NCBI GenBank assembly: GCA_964429575.1
Contig: CAYSCX010000006.1
Span: forward strand, 70,789 to 134,788
Length of the DNA: 64,000 nt
Direction of reading: 5' to 3'
DNA from: CAYSCX01 sp964429575
GTDB taxonomy: Bacteria > Desulfobacterota > Binatia > Binatales > Binataceae
Shown here: piece by piece, positions 17,378 through 26,875 of the stretch
Position numbering within the stretch: the stretch's first letter is position 1
Layout: each line of letters begins with the position of its first letter
Notes under the pieces: generated by a model
What the model was told of the DNA's origin: nothing
The model's input: only the letters and a program-made list of their open reading frames with translations
The model's database searches: none
Position numbers and translations under genes: made by a program

Positions 17378-18145
17378 TCAGCGCCCCGGAGGGGGTAGCG
17401 GCCGCCAGCTGAACACCACCTGCTGGTTCGCGACGTAGCAATCCAGCTCGAAGTGGTCGAGTTGCGCCGCAGCGCGTTCGCGCCTGAAACGCTCGACCGC
17501 GCGATGCAGCGTGTCGGCGAGCGGGTCTCGCGAGCCGTCATGACGCGACGCCTCGACCTCCGCGCCCAGATGGACCGCCAGGCAATTGCGGCCGCAGTGC
17601 TGCTCGAGCGGACCCGCGTCGACGCAAGCACAGCGCAGGCACAACACCACGGGCCCGCGGATTTCCGATTCAAGGTTGAAGAACTCGCGCTCGAGACGCT
17701 CGAGCGAAATCGCGCACTCCGACCACGCCTCGCGCGCCCGCACCGCGGAAAAGCGCCGTATCGCGCGCGCCAACTCGCGCATCACCGTCTCGGTCGAGCG
17801 ATCGCCGAGCGCGACGATCGCATCCTCCTCGACGCGCACCTGCGGACCGAGTTGTCGCGAGAGAAAACTCCGGAGATTGAGCGGAAGCTTGCTGCCGAGA
17901 TGAAGCCGCACCGGCCCGCCGTGCGCCGGCTCCGGCGCGAACCAGCGCTGGCGAGGCGGTCCTACTCGCGACGCGATCAGCGGCGACAGCGACGCGAGCC
18001 GCTCCAACGGCGACGACACAGAATATGTGAGACGTGAGACGTGAGCGCTTCTACGGACCAGGCGACCGTTTCGCACTGGCTCAACCTCCGCATCTGCAGG
18101 GATTTGGAGTTGCTCTCGAAGCCGGCGCCACGGCATCGCGGTCAC
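17378..18145 (-). CDS. Hypothetical protein, Cys-containing
   Basis: An open frame of 255 residues without a recognised family. The C-terminal half has CLRCACVDAGPLEQHCGRNC and the end reads FELDCYVANQQVVFSW; the middle has regular amphipathic helices (STETVMRELARAIRRF). The antisense frame 17453-18037 is open too, which is common in high-GC DNA. The minus frame is preferred because it looks like a globular protein rather than an Arg-rich shadow. Confidence 0.45.
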   Translation of the reverse strand: MTAMPWRRLREQLQIPADAEVEPVRNGRLVRRSAHVSRLTYSVSSPLERLASLSPLIASRVGPPRQRWFAPEPAHGGPVRLHLGSKLPLNLRSFLSRQLGPQVRVEEDAIVALGDRSTETVMRELARAIRRFSAVRAREAWSECAISLERLEREFFNLESEIRGPVVLCLRCACVDAGPLEQHCGRNCLAVHLGAEVEASRHDGSRDPLADTLHRAVERFRRERAAAQLDHFELDCYVANQQVVFSWRPLPPPGR

Positions 18146-18620
18146 CCCGCGCGAGCGCCAACCGTGAATCGGAACTTCCGAATGATGCGCGGGAGAAATT
18201 GCGCGCGGTGCGAGGCGGCCTGGCGGTCGTCTCAGGGCTCGATATTCGGCTCGCGCCGAAACCTGTCTGGGCCATGCGCAGAGGCTCTCTTCACTGGCCC
18301 ACCAGCCCGCTCAGTCGAGACCCCTCAGCGCACCCGCTCCCCGCAACTACCAAGCAGCGGCTCGATGGAAAAGCGCACGCTTCCAGCCCGCCCGGTCCCA
18401 CGCCTGCGGTTCTATGAAGTCGTGCGGCGTTAACCCAGCCTGCGGCACTCAGTCCGCGTCAGACCGCATCTTAATTAGCGCGAGAGCCGGGGTGGAGCAA
18501 CACACCGATCAAAGGAACGATCGATTAGTTGCGGCGTTGAGGCTTGACAATCGATGGATCGCGTGTTCCAAGATTCGGCGGCGCACTCGGTCCCAGGCGG
18601 ACGAGCGCGAGGTGAGCGTC
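18146..18620. other. Intergenic, no gene supported
   Basis: This stretch of 475 bases holds only Arg/Ser-rich shadow frames. The open frame from 18414 joins the nitronate monooxygenase gene, but its first 69 codons show no family resemblance and are treated as non-coding. Confidence 0.45.
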
Positions 18621-19649
18621 ATGCAATTCAGCCCGATCTTTCACACTCAAATCTGCGAACGGCTCGGAATCCGATACCCGGTCTTTCAAGCGGGCATGGG
18701 CTTCGTCGCGCATGCGGAGCTCGCCGCGGCGGTCTCCAACGCGGGCGGGCTCGGATGCATCGGCTCGGGCTCGATGTCCCCGCGCACCCTGCGCGAACAA
18801 ATCCACGTCTGCCGCTCGCTGACCGACCGGCCGTTCGGCGTGGACATCCTGTTCGCCGAGATCAAGGCCGACAAGAACGATGCGCACGTGGTACGCTACT
18901 CGTCCACCGTACAGAAGCTCATCGACATCACCTTCGAAGAAGACATTCGCGTCATCGTGTCGGGACTTGGCAATCCCGCCGGCATTGTCAAGGACGCTCA
19001 CCACAAGGGCGTGGTGGTGATGTCGCTTTGCGGCAACGTCAAACAGGCGCGCCGTCTGGAAGCGTCGGGCGTGGACGTTATCATCGCGCAAGGGCACGAG
19101 GCGGGCGGACACACCGGCCGCATCGGCACCATGACACTGGTGCCGCAGATCATCGATGCGGTTCGCACACCGGTGCTCGCCGCTGGTGGACTCGCCGATG
19201 GGCGCGGCCTGCTCGCCGCGCTTGCGCTTGGCGCCGAGGGCGTCTGGATGGGCAGCCGCTTCGTCGCATCGGTCGAGGCGTTCGCGCACGTGAACTACAA
19301 GAACAAGATCATCGAGATCGACGAGGAAGGCACCACCATCACGCGCTGCCACTCCGGCAAGCCGTGCCGGCTCATCCGCAACAAGTTCACCGATTCGTGG
19401 ATCGGCCGCGAGAAGGAAATCGAGCCGTTCCCGCTGCAGTCGATGAAGGTCGGGTTCCCGCTCGCGGAGGTAGCGCGCTACGAAGGCAAGATCGACGATG
19501 GCGGCCTCGCCTGCGGGCAAAGCGCGGGACTAATCACTTCGATCAAGCCCGCAGCGCAAATCGTGCACGACGTGATGGCGGAGGCACAGTCGGCGCTGGA
19601 GCAACGGATGCTCGGCCGCGCCGCTGCGACGCGCGCCTCAGCAGCGTAA
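18621..19649 (+). CDS. Nitronate monooxygenase / 2-nitropropane dioxygenase-like
   Basis: A TIM-barrel FMN enzyme of 342 residues. RYPVFQAGMGFVAHAELAAA, AGGLGCIGSGS, the phosphate-binding AQGHEAGGHTGRIG and AAGGLADGRG are the family landmarks. The catalytic His in GHEAGGH is intact. Family members oxidise nitronates or related carbon acids, or serve as enoyl reductases. The start at 18621 matches the family N-terminus. A second, different copy lies at 25416-26420. Confidence 0.9.
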   Translation: MQFSPIFHTQICERLGIRYPVFQAGMGFVAHAELAAAVSNAGGLGCIGSGSMSPRTLREQIHVCRSLTDRPFGVDILFAEIKADKNDAHVVRYSSTVQKLIDITFEEDIRVIVSGLGNPAGIVKDAHHKGVVVMSLCGNVKQARRLEASGVDVIIAQGHEAGGHTGRIGTMTLVPQIIDAVRTPVLAAGGLADGRGLLAALALGAEGVWMGSRFVASVEAFAHVNYKNKIIEIDEEGTTITRCHSGKPCRLIRNKFTDSWIGREKEIEPFPLQSMKVGFPLAEVARYEGKIDDGGLACGQSAGLITSIKPAAQIVHDVMAEAQSALEQRMLGRAAATRASAA

Positions 19650-19658
19650 GTTACCGCC

Positions 19659-21245
19659 TCACTCTCCGTGGGCGGGTAAATTGCGGCGGTCGCGTTGCAA
19701 GAAAAAGACCGTCGGCACCATGATGATCATCAGCAGCGCCAGCAACCGGTAAATGTCGTTGAACGAGAGCATCATCGCCTGGCGCTGAACCATCCCGTAC
19801 AACATCTGCATTCCCTGCATCTCGCCTATCGCGACTTGGTCCGCGATGCTCCCTCCTCCCATGGACGGCAGATGCAAATTGCCGAGGTCGAATATCGAGA
19901 CGTGCTGCACCAGGTAGTTCTGATGCACCTGGCCGCGGCGGACCAGCAGCGTCGTCAGGTACGAGGTTCCAATCGCCGCGCCGAGGTTGCGCGTGACCGA
20001 GAAGAGGCTCGCGGCGCGTTGCATCTTCTCGCGCGGCATCCACGATAGCGCCGCCGCAGAAAGTCCCGGGAACACCAGACCCGTCCCAATTCCCTGCAGC
20101 ACCGTCGGCCACACGATCCGGAACGTGTCCGTCTGAAGTGTTAGTCCGGACAGCGACCACATCGCGCCCGCGACCAGTACGAATCCGACCCCGACCAGAA
20201 AGCGCGTGTCGAAGCCCCGGCGTGCGAGCACGCCAAGCATGATCATCGAGAGCATAGTGCCGACTCCGCGGGGCGCCATCACCAAGCCCGCCTTCCCGGC
20301 CGTGTAACCGAGAAACTCCTGCATGAAGATCGGATTTAGGATCGCAGTGCCATAGAGCGTGAAGGTGAGAAAGATGATGAGCGTGATGGGCAGCGTGAAG
20401 TTGCGATGGCCCAGGATGCTTAAGTCGATGACCGGACTCTCGGTGCGCCGCTCGTGCCATACCAGCACGATCAGCGCCGTCGCCGCCGCGATAGTCGCGT
20501 ATACGATCCAGGGACTTGCGAACCAGTCAGCGCGTTCGCCGCGCTCGAGCACGATCTCTCCGAGGCCCAGCGCGACGAACAGGCAGCCGATGCCGAGATA
20601 GTCGATGCGCGCCTTGCGCAGCTTTGTGAGGTACGGGGGATCTTCGACGAACCGCGCCACCATGAATGCGCCCAACATCCCGATCGGCACGTTGATGTAG
20701 AAGTTCCACCGCCAACTGAGCGCGTCGGTGATCCATCCGCCGATGGTCGGTCCCATGATCGGCGCGACCATCATCCCGACGCCCCACACCGCCATCGCCA
20801 TCATCTGCTCGCGCGGCGGAAACGTCTCCATGAGGATCGCCTGCGAGAGCGGCATCATCGCCGCGCCCGCAGCTCCTTGCAGCAGCCGAAAGAAAACCAT
20901 CTCATCGAGCGAGCGCGCGACACCACACAGCGCCGACGCGACAACGAACATCGTGATCGAGATGATGAAATAGCGTTTGCGCCCGAAACGCTCCGCAATC
21001 CAGCCGGTCAGCGGGATCGTCACTCCCGCCGCGACAAGGTAGCTCGTAACGACCCATGCAATCTCATCGACACTCGCCGAAAAACTTCCCTGCATGTGCG
21101 GGAGCGAGACGTTCACGATCGAGCTGTCGAGTACCTCGAGCACGGTGCCCAGCATCACCGAGAACGCGATGATCCACTTGCGGGCAGGGGAGAACTCGGG
21201 GAAATCCAGCGGCTGGATCGGGGCGGGAGCGGTTGCTTCTGCCAT
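19659..21245 (-). CDS. DHA2-family MFS drug exporter (EmrB/QacA type)
   Basis: At 528 residues with about 14 membrane segments it has the DHA2 layout. LGTVLEVLDSSIVNVSLPHM is TM1 with motif D1, and GWIAERFGRKRYFIIS is motif A. It exchanges protons for hydrophobic drugs across the inner membrane. It is divergent from the gene at 21392, and the gap between them carries a perfect 16-bp palindrome. No EmrA-type partner is next to it. Confidence 0.92.
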   Translation of the reverse strand: MAEATAPAPIQPLDFPEFSPARKWIIAFSVMLGTVLEVLDSSIVNVSLPHMQGSFSASVDEIAWVVTSYLVAAGVTIPLTGWIAERFGRKRYFIISITMFVVASALCGVARSLDEMVFFRLLQGAAGAAMMPLSQAILMETFPPREQMMAMAVWGVGMMVAPIMGPTIGGWITDALSWRWNFYINVPIGMLGAFMVARFVEDPPYLTKLRKARIDYLGIGCLFVALGLGEIVLERGERADWFASPWIVYATIAAATALIVLVWHERRTESPVIDLSILGHRNFTLPITLIIFLTFTLYGTAILNPIFMQEFLGYTAGKAGLVMAPRGVGTMLSMIMLGVLARRGFDTRFLVGVGFVLVAGAMWSLSGLTLQTDTFRIVWPTVLQGIGTGLVFPGLSAAALSWMPREKMQRAASLFSVTRNLGAAIGTSYLTTLLVRRGQVHQNYLVQHVSIFDLGNLHLPSMGGGSIADQVAIGEMQGMQMLYGMVQRQAMMLSFNDIYRLLALLMIIMVPTVFFLQRDRRNLPAHGE

Positions 21246-21336
21246 TGGAGATTTGGCGCCTACCCTACCGTCCGAGCGAGCGGCTAGTAAAGCGAGCCGA
21301 CGCCGGATGCGCGGGTTGCTTCATCGCGCCAAGCTT

Positions 21337-21352
21337 CCTAACATATGTTAGG
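21337..21352. promoter_or_regulatory. Perfect 16-bp palindrome, candidate operator
   Basis: CCTAACATATGTTAGG lies between the divergent exporter (start 21245) and the gene at 21392. Its AT-rich, fully symmetrical form stands out from the GC-rich surroundings. Position and shape fit a TetR- or MarR-type operator; no such regulator gene is adjacent. Confidence 0.55.
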
Positions 21353-21391
21353 TGATGGATCGGCCGCCCGCGCTCCCGGGAGATTTGCCTA

Positions 21392-22477
21392 ATGCCGAAT
21401 GAATCGCGCCTTGAGTTCTCGACTGACGAACTGCTCGCCAACCTCGCCACGCGCGACCCGCTCATCGTAAAGGGCGTGCGCTGCCACGGCGGGTTCGACG
21501 CTGACGGTCTCTATCGATCGCCTCGTACATTGTGGCGGGTGCCCGCCGTCGCGGCATGGCAAGAAAAACACACCGCGACATCGCCGTGTCCGCTCTACGA
21601 CATACCGCGCGAGATCATTCCGCCGCATCTCCCGAGCGTCGAGCAAGCGAAGTTCATGCTGCGTGAAGGCGTGCGCGAGCCGCTGGTTCGAATGCTCACC
21701 GAAATCGCAATCATCGAAGGCTTCGGCGCGATGATCCGCGACCTGCCGGTGCCGCCGCTCGCGTCGTTCATTCGCGAAGACACCCGCGGCACTGCACTCG
21801 CGCATCTATCGGGCGGACTCTTCGAAGCGCACGCGCGCGACGAAGCAGGATGGAGCGAGGAGGGCGGCCATCGCCAGATGTGGGATGCAGCCCGCGACGC
21901 TGCGCTGTCAAATCCCGCAATCTCACCGGAGATCTACACGAACATCATCGCGCGACGCCCGGGCGCTCCGCCCACGCCGATGTTCCCCGAGCTCGGCGAA
22001 CCGGTGGAGCGGCTCATCCGCTTCATGGTCAACGTGTGCGCGATAGAAGTCTTCGCGATGTCCACTTTCGAGTGGGCGGAAGCGGTTCTGTCAGATGCGT
22101 CGGTCTCCGACGCGCCCGACGACGCCGCGAATCTGGTGCGCTACATCCGCTCCGACGAATCGCCTCACGTCGAGTACCTGCGCACCGGCCTCTCGGAACT
22201 TTCTGCGCGCACGCTCATCACAACTGACGGCAAGGAGATCGCCGGCAAGCACGTCGTGGACAGATTGACCGAGCGCACACTGCGCATGATGGTGCGTCAG
22301 CGCGTCAACGATCGCCCCGCGATGGTGCGCGAATTGGTGCGCCGATTCGCCGACAAGCCGGACGTCGAGCATTTCCTCGCAAAGTACGACTCGCTCGCGA
22401 CGCCGTGGATGCCGCCCGAGCCGTACCGGGATCTCATGGCGGCTGGCGGCACCGGCACGACGCCCAGCTACTCGTAG
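21392..22477 (+). CDS. Ferritin-like/di-iron-type protein of unknown role
   Basis: A 361-residue, mostly helical soluble protein. Candidate iron ligands appear as EIAIIEGFGAMIRD, EEGGHRQMWDAARD and DESPHVEYLRTG; E-x2-H pairs like these occur in ferritin-like di-iron oxygenases. No exact family is recognised. It is read away from the DHA2 exporter across a palindromic operator-like site, so the two could respond to the same signal. Confidence 0.5.
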   Translation: MPNESRLEFSTDELLANLATRDPLIVKGVRCHGGFDADGLYRSPRTLWRVPAVAAWQEKHTATSPCPLYDIPREIIPPHLPSVEQAKFMLREGVREPLVRMLTEIAIIEGFGAMIRDLPVPPLASFIREDTRGTALAHLSGGLFEAHARDEAGWSEEGGHRQMWDAARDAALSNPAISPEIYTNIIARRPGAPPTPMFPELGEPVERLIRFMVNVCAIEVFAMSTFEWAEAVLSDASVSDAPDDAANLVRYIRSDESPHVEYLRTGLSELSARTLITTDGKEIAGKHVVDRLTERTLRMMVRQRVNDRPAMVRELVRRFADKPDVEHFLAKYDSLATPWMPPEPYRDLMAAGGTGTTPSYS

Positions 22478-22485
22478 AGCCGCCG

Positions 22486-22872
22486 CTACTTCGAGCGCTT
22501 CTTCGCAGGCTGAAACAGGTCAAGCCCGTTGCCGCTCGGGTCGGCGAGGTTCGCCAACGCGCCCATCGGGCTTCGCCTCAACTTGCCTTCGAGCTTGCCG
22601 CCTGCGGCGACTGCGCGCTTCACGGCCCTTCGGATGTCGGGGACGACAAAGTCGAGATGCACGGGCGTCCAGTGGCGGCGGTAGTCGCGCCGGATCTTCC
22701 CGTCGCGTCCGGACTTGATCTTCATGATCCAAAACGTCTGGCCGCCGACTTTGATCTGCGCCCACTCGGGTTCGTGCCGCGCGACCTTTAGCCCAAGCCC
22801 CTCACCGTAGAACTTGACCGCGCGATCGACATCGTCCACGTCGATGCAGACATTGAACTTCGTCATGACCAC
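22486..22872 (-). CDS. VOC (glyoxalase-like) protein
   Basis: A 128-residue beta-alpha-beta3 fold: MTKFNVCIDVDDVDRAVKFY is module one, PVHLDFVVPDIRRAVKRAV module two. Members include glyoxalases, extradiol dioxygenases and drug-binding proteins; the metal ligands are not clear enough to choose. It lies just after asnS and may be its read-through neighbour. Confidence 0.8.
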   Translation of the reverse strand: MVMTKFNVCIDVDDVDRAVKFYGEGLGLKVARHEPEWAQIKVGGQTFWIMKIKSGRDGKIRRDYRRHWTPVHLDFVVPDIRRAVKRAVAAGGKLEGKLRRSPMGALANLADPSGNGLDLFQPAKKRSK

Positions 22873-22885
22873 CCCCTGTTGAGCC

Positions 22886-24193
22886 TCACGGTTCCAACCG
22901 TTCCATCATCCGCGGAAACGGGATGCACTCGCGGATGTGATGTATCCCGCAGAGCCAGCCGACCATCCGCTCGATACCCATCCCAAATCCCGCGTGCGGC
23001 ACCGAACCGTAGCGCCGCAAGTCGAGGTACCAGTTGAACGGCTCGATCGGCAATCCATGCTCGACGATCTTGCGATGCAACGTCTCGTAGTCGTCCTCGC
23101 GCTGCCCGCCGCCGACGATCTCACCGTGCCCCTCTGGCGCGATCATGTCCACGCACAGCGCTACTTCCGGCCGCTCCGGATCCTGTTTCATGTAGAATGC
23201 CTTGCATTGCGTCGGGTAACGATGAATCATCACCGGCGTTTCGAACTCGCTCGATAGCGCAGTCTCTTCATCGCCGCCAAAATCGCCGCCCCACTTGATC
23301 TCCATCCCCTTCGCGCGGAGCCGCTCGAGGGCTTCGTCGTACGAGATGCGCGGGTATGGAGTCGCCGCCGCGCGTTGCAGCGGCGCGAGGTCGCGTTCGA
23401 GTGTCTTGAGTTCGGTGGCACGCCGCTCGAGCACGCGCCGCACCAGGAACGACACCAGATCCTCGGCGAGCTGCATGTCTTCGTCGAGCGTGAAGAATGC
23501 GACCTCCGGCTCGACCATCCAGAATTCCGTCAGATGGCGCCGAGTCTTGGACTTCTCCGCGCGAAACGTCGGGCCGAACGTGTAGACTTTGCCGAATGCG
23601 AGCGCGCCCGCCTCGGCGTAAAGCTGCCCGCTTTGCGTCAGATACGCTTTGCGCTCTCCGAAGTAGTCGAGCTCGAAAAGACTGGTGGTGCCCTCGCACG
23701 AGGTCGGTGTGAGGATCGGCGCATCGAACAGCACGAAACCACGCTCGTTGAAAAAATCCCGGCATGCCGTCTCGACTTCGCTTCGTATCCGCAAAATCGC
23801 GTGTTGCCGCGCCGACCGGATCCACAGATGACGCTGGTCGAGCAGAAACGCGACGCCGTGATCCTTTGGCGTGATCGGATAGTCGTGTGCCGCGGCAACT
23901 TGGTGAATCGTCTTCACGGAAAGCTCGAACCCGCCCGGTGCGCGCTTGTCCGCGCGGACGGTGCCCGTCACCTCGAGCGACGTCTCCTGTCCGAGGTGAT
24001 CCGCCGCGGCAAACGCATCTGCGCCAACGTCCGCCAATGACGCGACGCACTGGCATACACCGGTGCCGTCACGCACCAGGAGAAAATGCACCTTGCCGCT
24101 CGAACGACGGTTGTAGAGCCATCCGCGCAGCGTCACTTCCTCGCCGACGTGACGAGGCAGGTCCTCGATGTAAACCCATGTCATGTGTCCCAT
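22886..24193 (-). CDS. asnS: Asparagine--tRNA ligase
   Basis: A class II synthetase of 435 residues. The N-terminal OB fold (VTLRGWLYNRRSSGKVHFLL) binds the anticodon. Motif 2 is FRAEKSKTRRHLTEFWMVEP and motif 3 lies in GFGMGIERMVGWLCG. The closing IRECIPFPR supports AsnRS over AspRS. A second in-frame ATG at 24184 (MTWVYIEDL) is an equally good start. Confidence 0.95.
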   Translation of the reverse strand: MGHMTWVYIEDLPRHVGEEVTLRGWLYNRRSSGKVHFLLVRDGTGVCQCVASLADVGADAFAAADHLGQETSLEVTGTVRADKRAPGGFELSVKTIHQVAAAHDYPITPKDHGVAFLLDQRHLWIRSARQHAILRIRSEVETACRDFFNERGFVLFDAPILTPTSCEGTTSLFELDYFGERKAYLTQSGQLYAEAGALAFGKVYTFGPTFRAEKSKTRRHLTEFWMVEPEVAFFTLDEDMQLAEDLVSFLVRRVLERRATELKTLERDLAPLQRAAATPYPRISYDEALERLRAKGMEIKWGGDFGGDEETALSSEFETPVMIHRYPTQCKAFYMKQDPERPEVALCVDMIAPEGHGEIVGGGQREDDYETLHRKIVEHGLPIEPFNWYLDLRRYGSVPHAGFGMGIERMVGWLCGIHHIRECIPFPRMMERLEP

Positions 24194-24275
24194 TTAAGCA
24201 CACCGCCGCCACTGGCAAACGCCGCAACCAGCGTCGCGCCCGCGCGATGCGTCAGGTACTGTGAGGCGAGGCCGG

Positions 24276-24884
24276 ATGAACGCGTTCGACTATCTTGTCA
24301 TCACGGTCACGGCGCTCGGGGCGATTTACGGACTCACGCGCGGAGTCCTGCGCATGGCGACGTCGCTGATCTCGCTGCTCGCCGCGCTTTACTTCGCGTC
24401 GATATACTATCCGTTGGCCGGCAACTTCTCGGAGCAGCAGTTCGGCCTCGATCCGACCATCGGATCGATCATCGGGTACGTCGCCGTTTTCGCGATCGTA
24501 TTCATCGCGATCGAAATTCTTGGGCGCGCCATTATCCGCGTCACCCGTGTCGTGCACATGGGGTGGGTGGATCGGCTTGCGGGAAGCGTTCTCGGCGCGG
24601 CGGTGGTCGCGGTGGCGGGTGGGGTGTTGGTCACAATGCTGACGGTTGTGCTCCCGGTCGATGCGCCGTTCCTGCGCGATTCACAACTCGCGCCTCAACT
24701 ACTCACCTACAATGAAAGTTTGATGAGCTACGTGCCCGCCGGACTGAAAGACACCTATCGCGAAAAGCGTGACATGCTGGTGACGTACTGGATCACTCAT
24801 CAGCCGACGAACGGAGGCTCGTCCGCCGACGAGCCCGCGCCACCGATGACACCTTCGCCGGAACCATCACCGGCTGAACACTGA
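24276..24884 (+). CDS. CvpA-family membrane protein
   Basis: About four membrane helices in residues 1-135 (FDYLVITVTALGAIYGLTRG; GYVAVFAIVFIAIEILG), with WVDRLAGSVLGAAVVAV as the CvpA signature, then a Pro-rich tail (203 residues). CvpA proteins are linked to colicin V export and envelope maintenance; the mechanism is unknown. ATG 24276 is preferred over 24261 because it begins the first helix. Confidence 0.82.
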   Translation: MNAFDYLVITVTALGAIYGLTRGVLRMATSLISLLAALYFASIYYPLAGNFSEQQFGLDPTIGSIIGYVAVFAIVFIAIEILGRAIIRVTRVVHMGWVDRLAGSVLGAAVVAVAGGVLVTMLTVVLPVDAPFLRDSQLAPQLLTYNESLMSYVPAGLKDTYREKRDMLVTYWITHQPTNGGSSADEPAPPMTPSPEPSPAEH

Positions 24885-24973
24885 ATCAGAAAATTGCGCG
24901 TTCAAACGCGCGCGCCGCGCCAGTTCGGCGCGGCGCTGATGCAAATCCACCTGTGCGAAGAGAAAGCGTGCGC

Positions 24974-25309
24974 TCAAGCTACCAAGGCGGCGTCGAGCGC
25001 CTTGACCAGATGTCCGCGCGGGACTGCGCCGACGATCTGATCCTTCACTTGGCCGTCCTTGATTATGAGCAGATTCGGAATGCCGCGCACGCCGAATTTC
25101 GCGGCGGTGTCGGGATTGTCATCGACGTTGAGCTTCACGACCTTGAGCTTGCCTGAGTACTCATTGGCGAGGTCATCGAGAATCGGCGCGATCGCTTTGC
25201 ACGGCCCGCACCAAGGCGCCCAGAAATCGACCAGAACCAGTGTGCTCGACTTCAGCACTTCCTGCTCGAAGTTGGTGTCGGTAACGTGGACGACTTTATC
25301 GCTGGACAT
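24974..25309 (-). CDS. trxA: Thioredoxin
   Basis: A 111-residue cytoplasmic disulfide reductase with the active site WAPWCGPCKAIAP and the cis-Pro loop VRGIPNLLI. ATG 25309 is favoured by GAGGAG a few bases upstream; the frame is open to 25339 without similarity. Confidence 0.96.
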   Translation of the reverse strand: MSSDKVVHVTDTNFEQEVLKSSTLVLVDFWAPWCGPCKAIAPILDDLANEYSGKLKVVKLNVDDNPDTAAKFGVRGIPNLLIIKDGQVKDQIVGAVPRGHLVKALDAALVA

Positions 25310-25415
25310 TTCGCTTTTCTCCTCGATTCTCGGTCGCAACCATTAACGTAGGTACCCGATCTCAGGCAGTCAAGGCGGCATTTCATCCTGTGCGGATATC
25401 GCGCAACCCCGGTGA

Positions 25416-26420
25416 CTAACGCATCGACGCCGCCGCCGAATGGCGTTCCTTCGCGCCGCCGCTCGCCAGCGCACCGGCGCGTGTGAGCGCCGCCTCCGTC
25501 TCGCGCAGTAGATCCGCGAAGACCTCTGCTGCCGGTTTGATCTCCTTGATCATCCCCGCACCCTGCCCACATGGCATGAAAGTGCGATCCGGGTCCGCGT
25601 CGGTGTCGCCCGCTCCCGTGTAATCCATCACGCCGTTCTGACGCGAAATCATCGCCTGCTGTGGGAACGGTTTGATCTTCGACGGGTCGCGCTCCCACTC
25701 GATCGCGTATGAAGTCCTGATCACGCGGCACGGTTTGCCCGAGTAGCAGCGTGTCCGCATCGTGGAATCTTCCTTCGCCTTGACGATCGCTTCGCGATAG
25801 CCGTTCGCCGCGTGCGCCTCGGGCGTCGCGATGAACCTCGTGCCGACCACCACGCCCTGCGCGCCGAGCGTCAACGCCGCCGCGATTTGCCGCCCATCGG
25901 CGATCCCGCCCGCGGCGAGCACCGGCAGTTTCACCGTGTCGATCATTTGCGGCACCAGCGAGAGCATTCCAATTTCACCCGTGTGACCGCCCGCCTCGGT
26001 GCCCTGCGCGACCACCACGTCGGCTCCGGCCGCCTGCGACTTTTCGCCGTGATGCACCTTCCCGCACATCACCACCACCTTCATCCCGTGCTCGTGCATG
26101 GTCTGGATGAACTCGGACGGCACCGCGAGACCGGCGACGAAGATGCGAATCTTCTCTTCGATCAATACCGGCATGAATGGGCGAATCATTTCCGGGAGCG
26201 GCGCGAGGAGATCGACCGCGAATGGCTTGTCGGTGAGTTCGCGGGTCTTGCGGATTTCAGCGCGCATCTCGTCGGGATTCAGCGATGCTGCACCGATGAC
26301 CCCGAGCCCGCCCGCGTTCGACACTGCCGCAACCAGCTTGTGCATTGCGACGCCGCCCATGCCTGCAAGCAGGATGGGGTACTTGATTCCAAAGTAGTCG
26401 CAGATGGGAGTGTGAAGCAT
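25416..26420 (-). CDS. Nitronate monooxygenase-like FMN protein
   Basis: A 334-residue TIM barrel with KYPILLAGMGGVAMHKLVAA, AGGLGVIGAAS, VAQGTEAGGHTGEIG and AAGGIADGRQ. The His of the EAGGH motif is kept. It is a paralogue of 18621-19649. Binatota-like and mycobacterial genomes often carry many such copies, usually of unknown substrate. Confidence 0.9.
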   Translation of the reverse strand: MLHTPICDYFGIKYPILLAGMGGVAMHKLVAAVSNAGGLGVIGAASLNPDEMRAEIRKTRELTDKPFAVDLLAPLPEMIRPFMPVLIEEKIRIFVAGLAVPSEFIQTMHEHGMKVVVMCGKVHHGEKSQAAGADVVVAQGTEAGGHTGEIGMLSLVPQMIDTVKLPVLAAGGIADGRQIAAALTLGAQGVVVGTRFIATPEAHAANGYREAIVKAKEDSTMRTRCYSGKPCRVIRTSYAIEWERDPSKIKPFPQQAMISRQNGVMDYTGAGDTDADPDRTFMPCGQGAGMIKEIKPAAEVFADLLRETEAALTRAGALASGGAKERHSAAASMR

Positions 26421-26587
26421 CGCTGACCTCCTCGGGTAAGCCGCGACCGCGCTGGCTCCCCACGCGACCTATACTTTGCCGAGCGAGAGCCAGGCAAGGC
26501 CGCGGTGCGCGCCGGGTTTCGCCGGTCGCGAAGCGCGGGTGAAACGCGCTCGGCGCTCGGCTAAGTTATTCGTCCCTGACGAAACGC

Positions 26588-26676
26588 GGAGAGGTGGCCG
26601 AGCCCGGTTTAAGGCGCACGCCTGGAGAGCGTGTAGACTCGGAAGGGTCTCGGGGGTTCAAATCCCCCCCTCTCCG
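26588..26676 (+). tRNA. tRNA-Ser (anticodon GGA)
   Basis: Acceptor arms GGAGAGG and CCTCTCC pair (26588-26594 with 26669-26675), G26676 is the discriminator. The anticodon arm is ACGC-CTGGAGA-GCGT (26617-26631), so the anticodon is GGA. A long variable arm (GACTCGGAAGGGTC) fits class II tRNA-Ser. The T arm is GGGGG-TTCAAAT-CCCCC. CCA is not encoded. Its 3' end runs directly into a dispersed repeat. Confidence 0.93.
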
Positions 26677-26690
26677 CCCCCGAGTCTCCG
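26656..26690 (+). repeat. tRNA-Ser 3'-end direct repeat, left copy
   Basis: From the T loop (GTTCAAATCC) through CTCCGCCCCCGAGTCTCCG, 29 of 35 bases match 42056-42090, the last 19 perfectly. Such duplications of a tRNA 3' end typically mark the two ends of an integrated element. Confidence 0.55.
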
Positions 26691-26875
26691 ACATTCAGCG
26701 CTCTCCGCAATGACTGGCAATATTCGCTCGTTTGCGCGCGAGTTCCGCGATCACCTGGCACCGGAAAACGCGAACATGCGCACGTGTTGCGACGGTCGCA
26801 AAGATTTCTCTCTGTTGCGGGATCGTCCGGTGCCACGCGACCACGCAGTCAATCGCAAATGATGGGCGAACTCGC
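26677..26875 (+). repeat. Dispersed repeat R3, copy 1
   Basis: Begins CCCCGAGTCTCCG and contains GATTTCTCTCTGTTGCG (26811-26827) and CGGTGCCACG (26828-26840), then GATGGGCGAACTC. The same signposts occur at 37677-37876 and 42072-42290 with ~60-70% similarity between. It looks like an old mobile or structured element with no clear gene of its own. Confidence 0.7.

Noticed and set aside
17453..18037. 194-codon plus-strand frame opposite 17378-18145
   Set aside because: Extremely Arg/Ala-rich without a hydrophobic core; the minus frame looks more like a protein.
26476..26862. 128-codon frame across tRNA-Ser
   Set aside because: It runs through the tRNA gene and repeat R3; no protein similarity.
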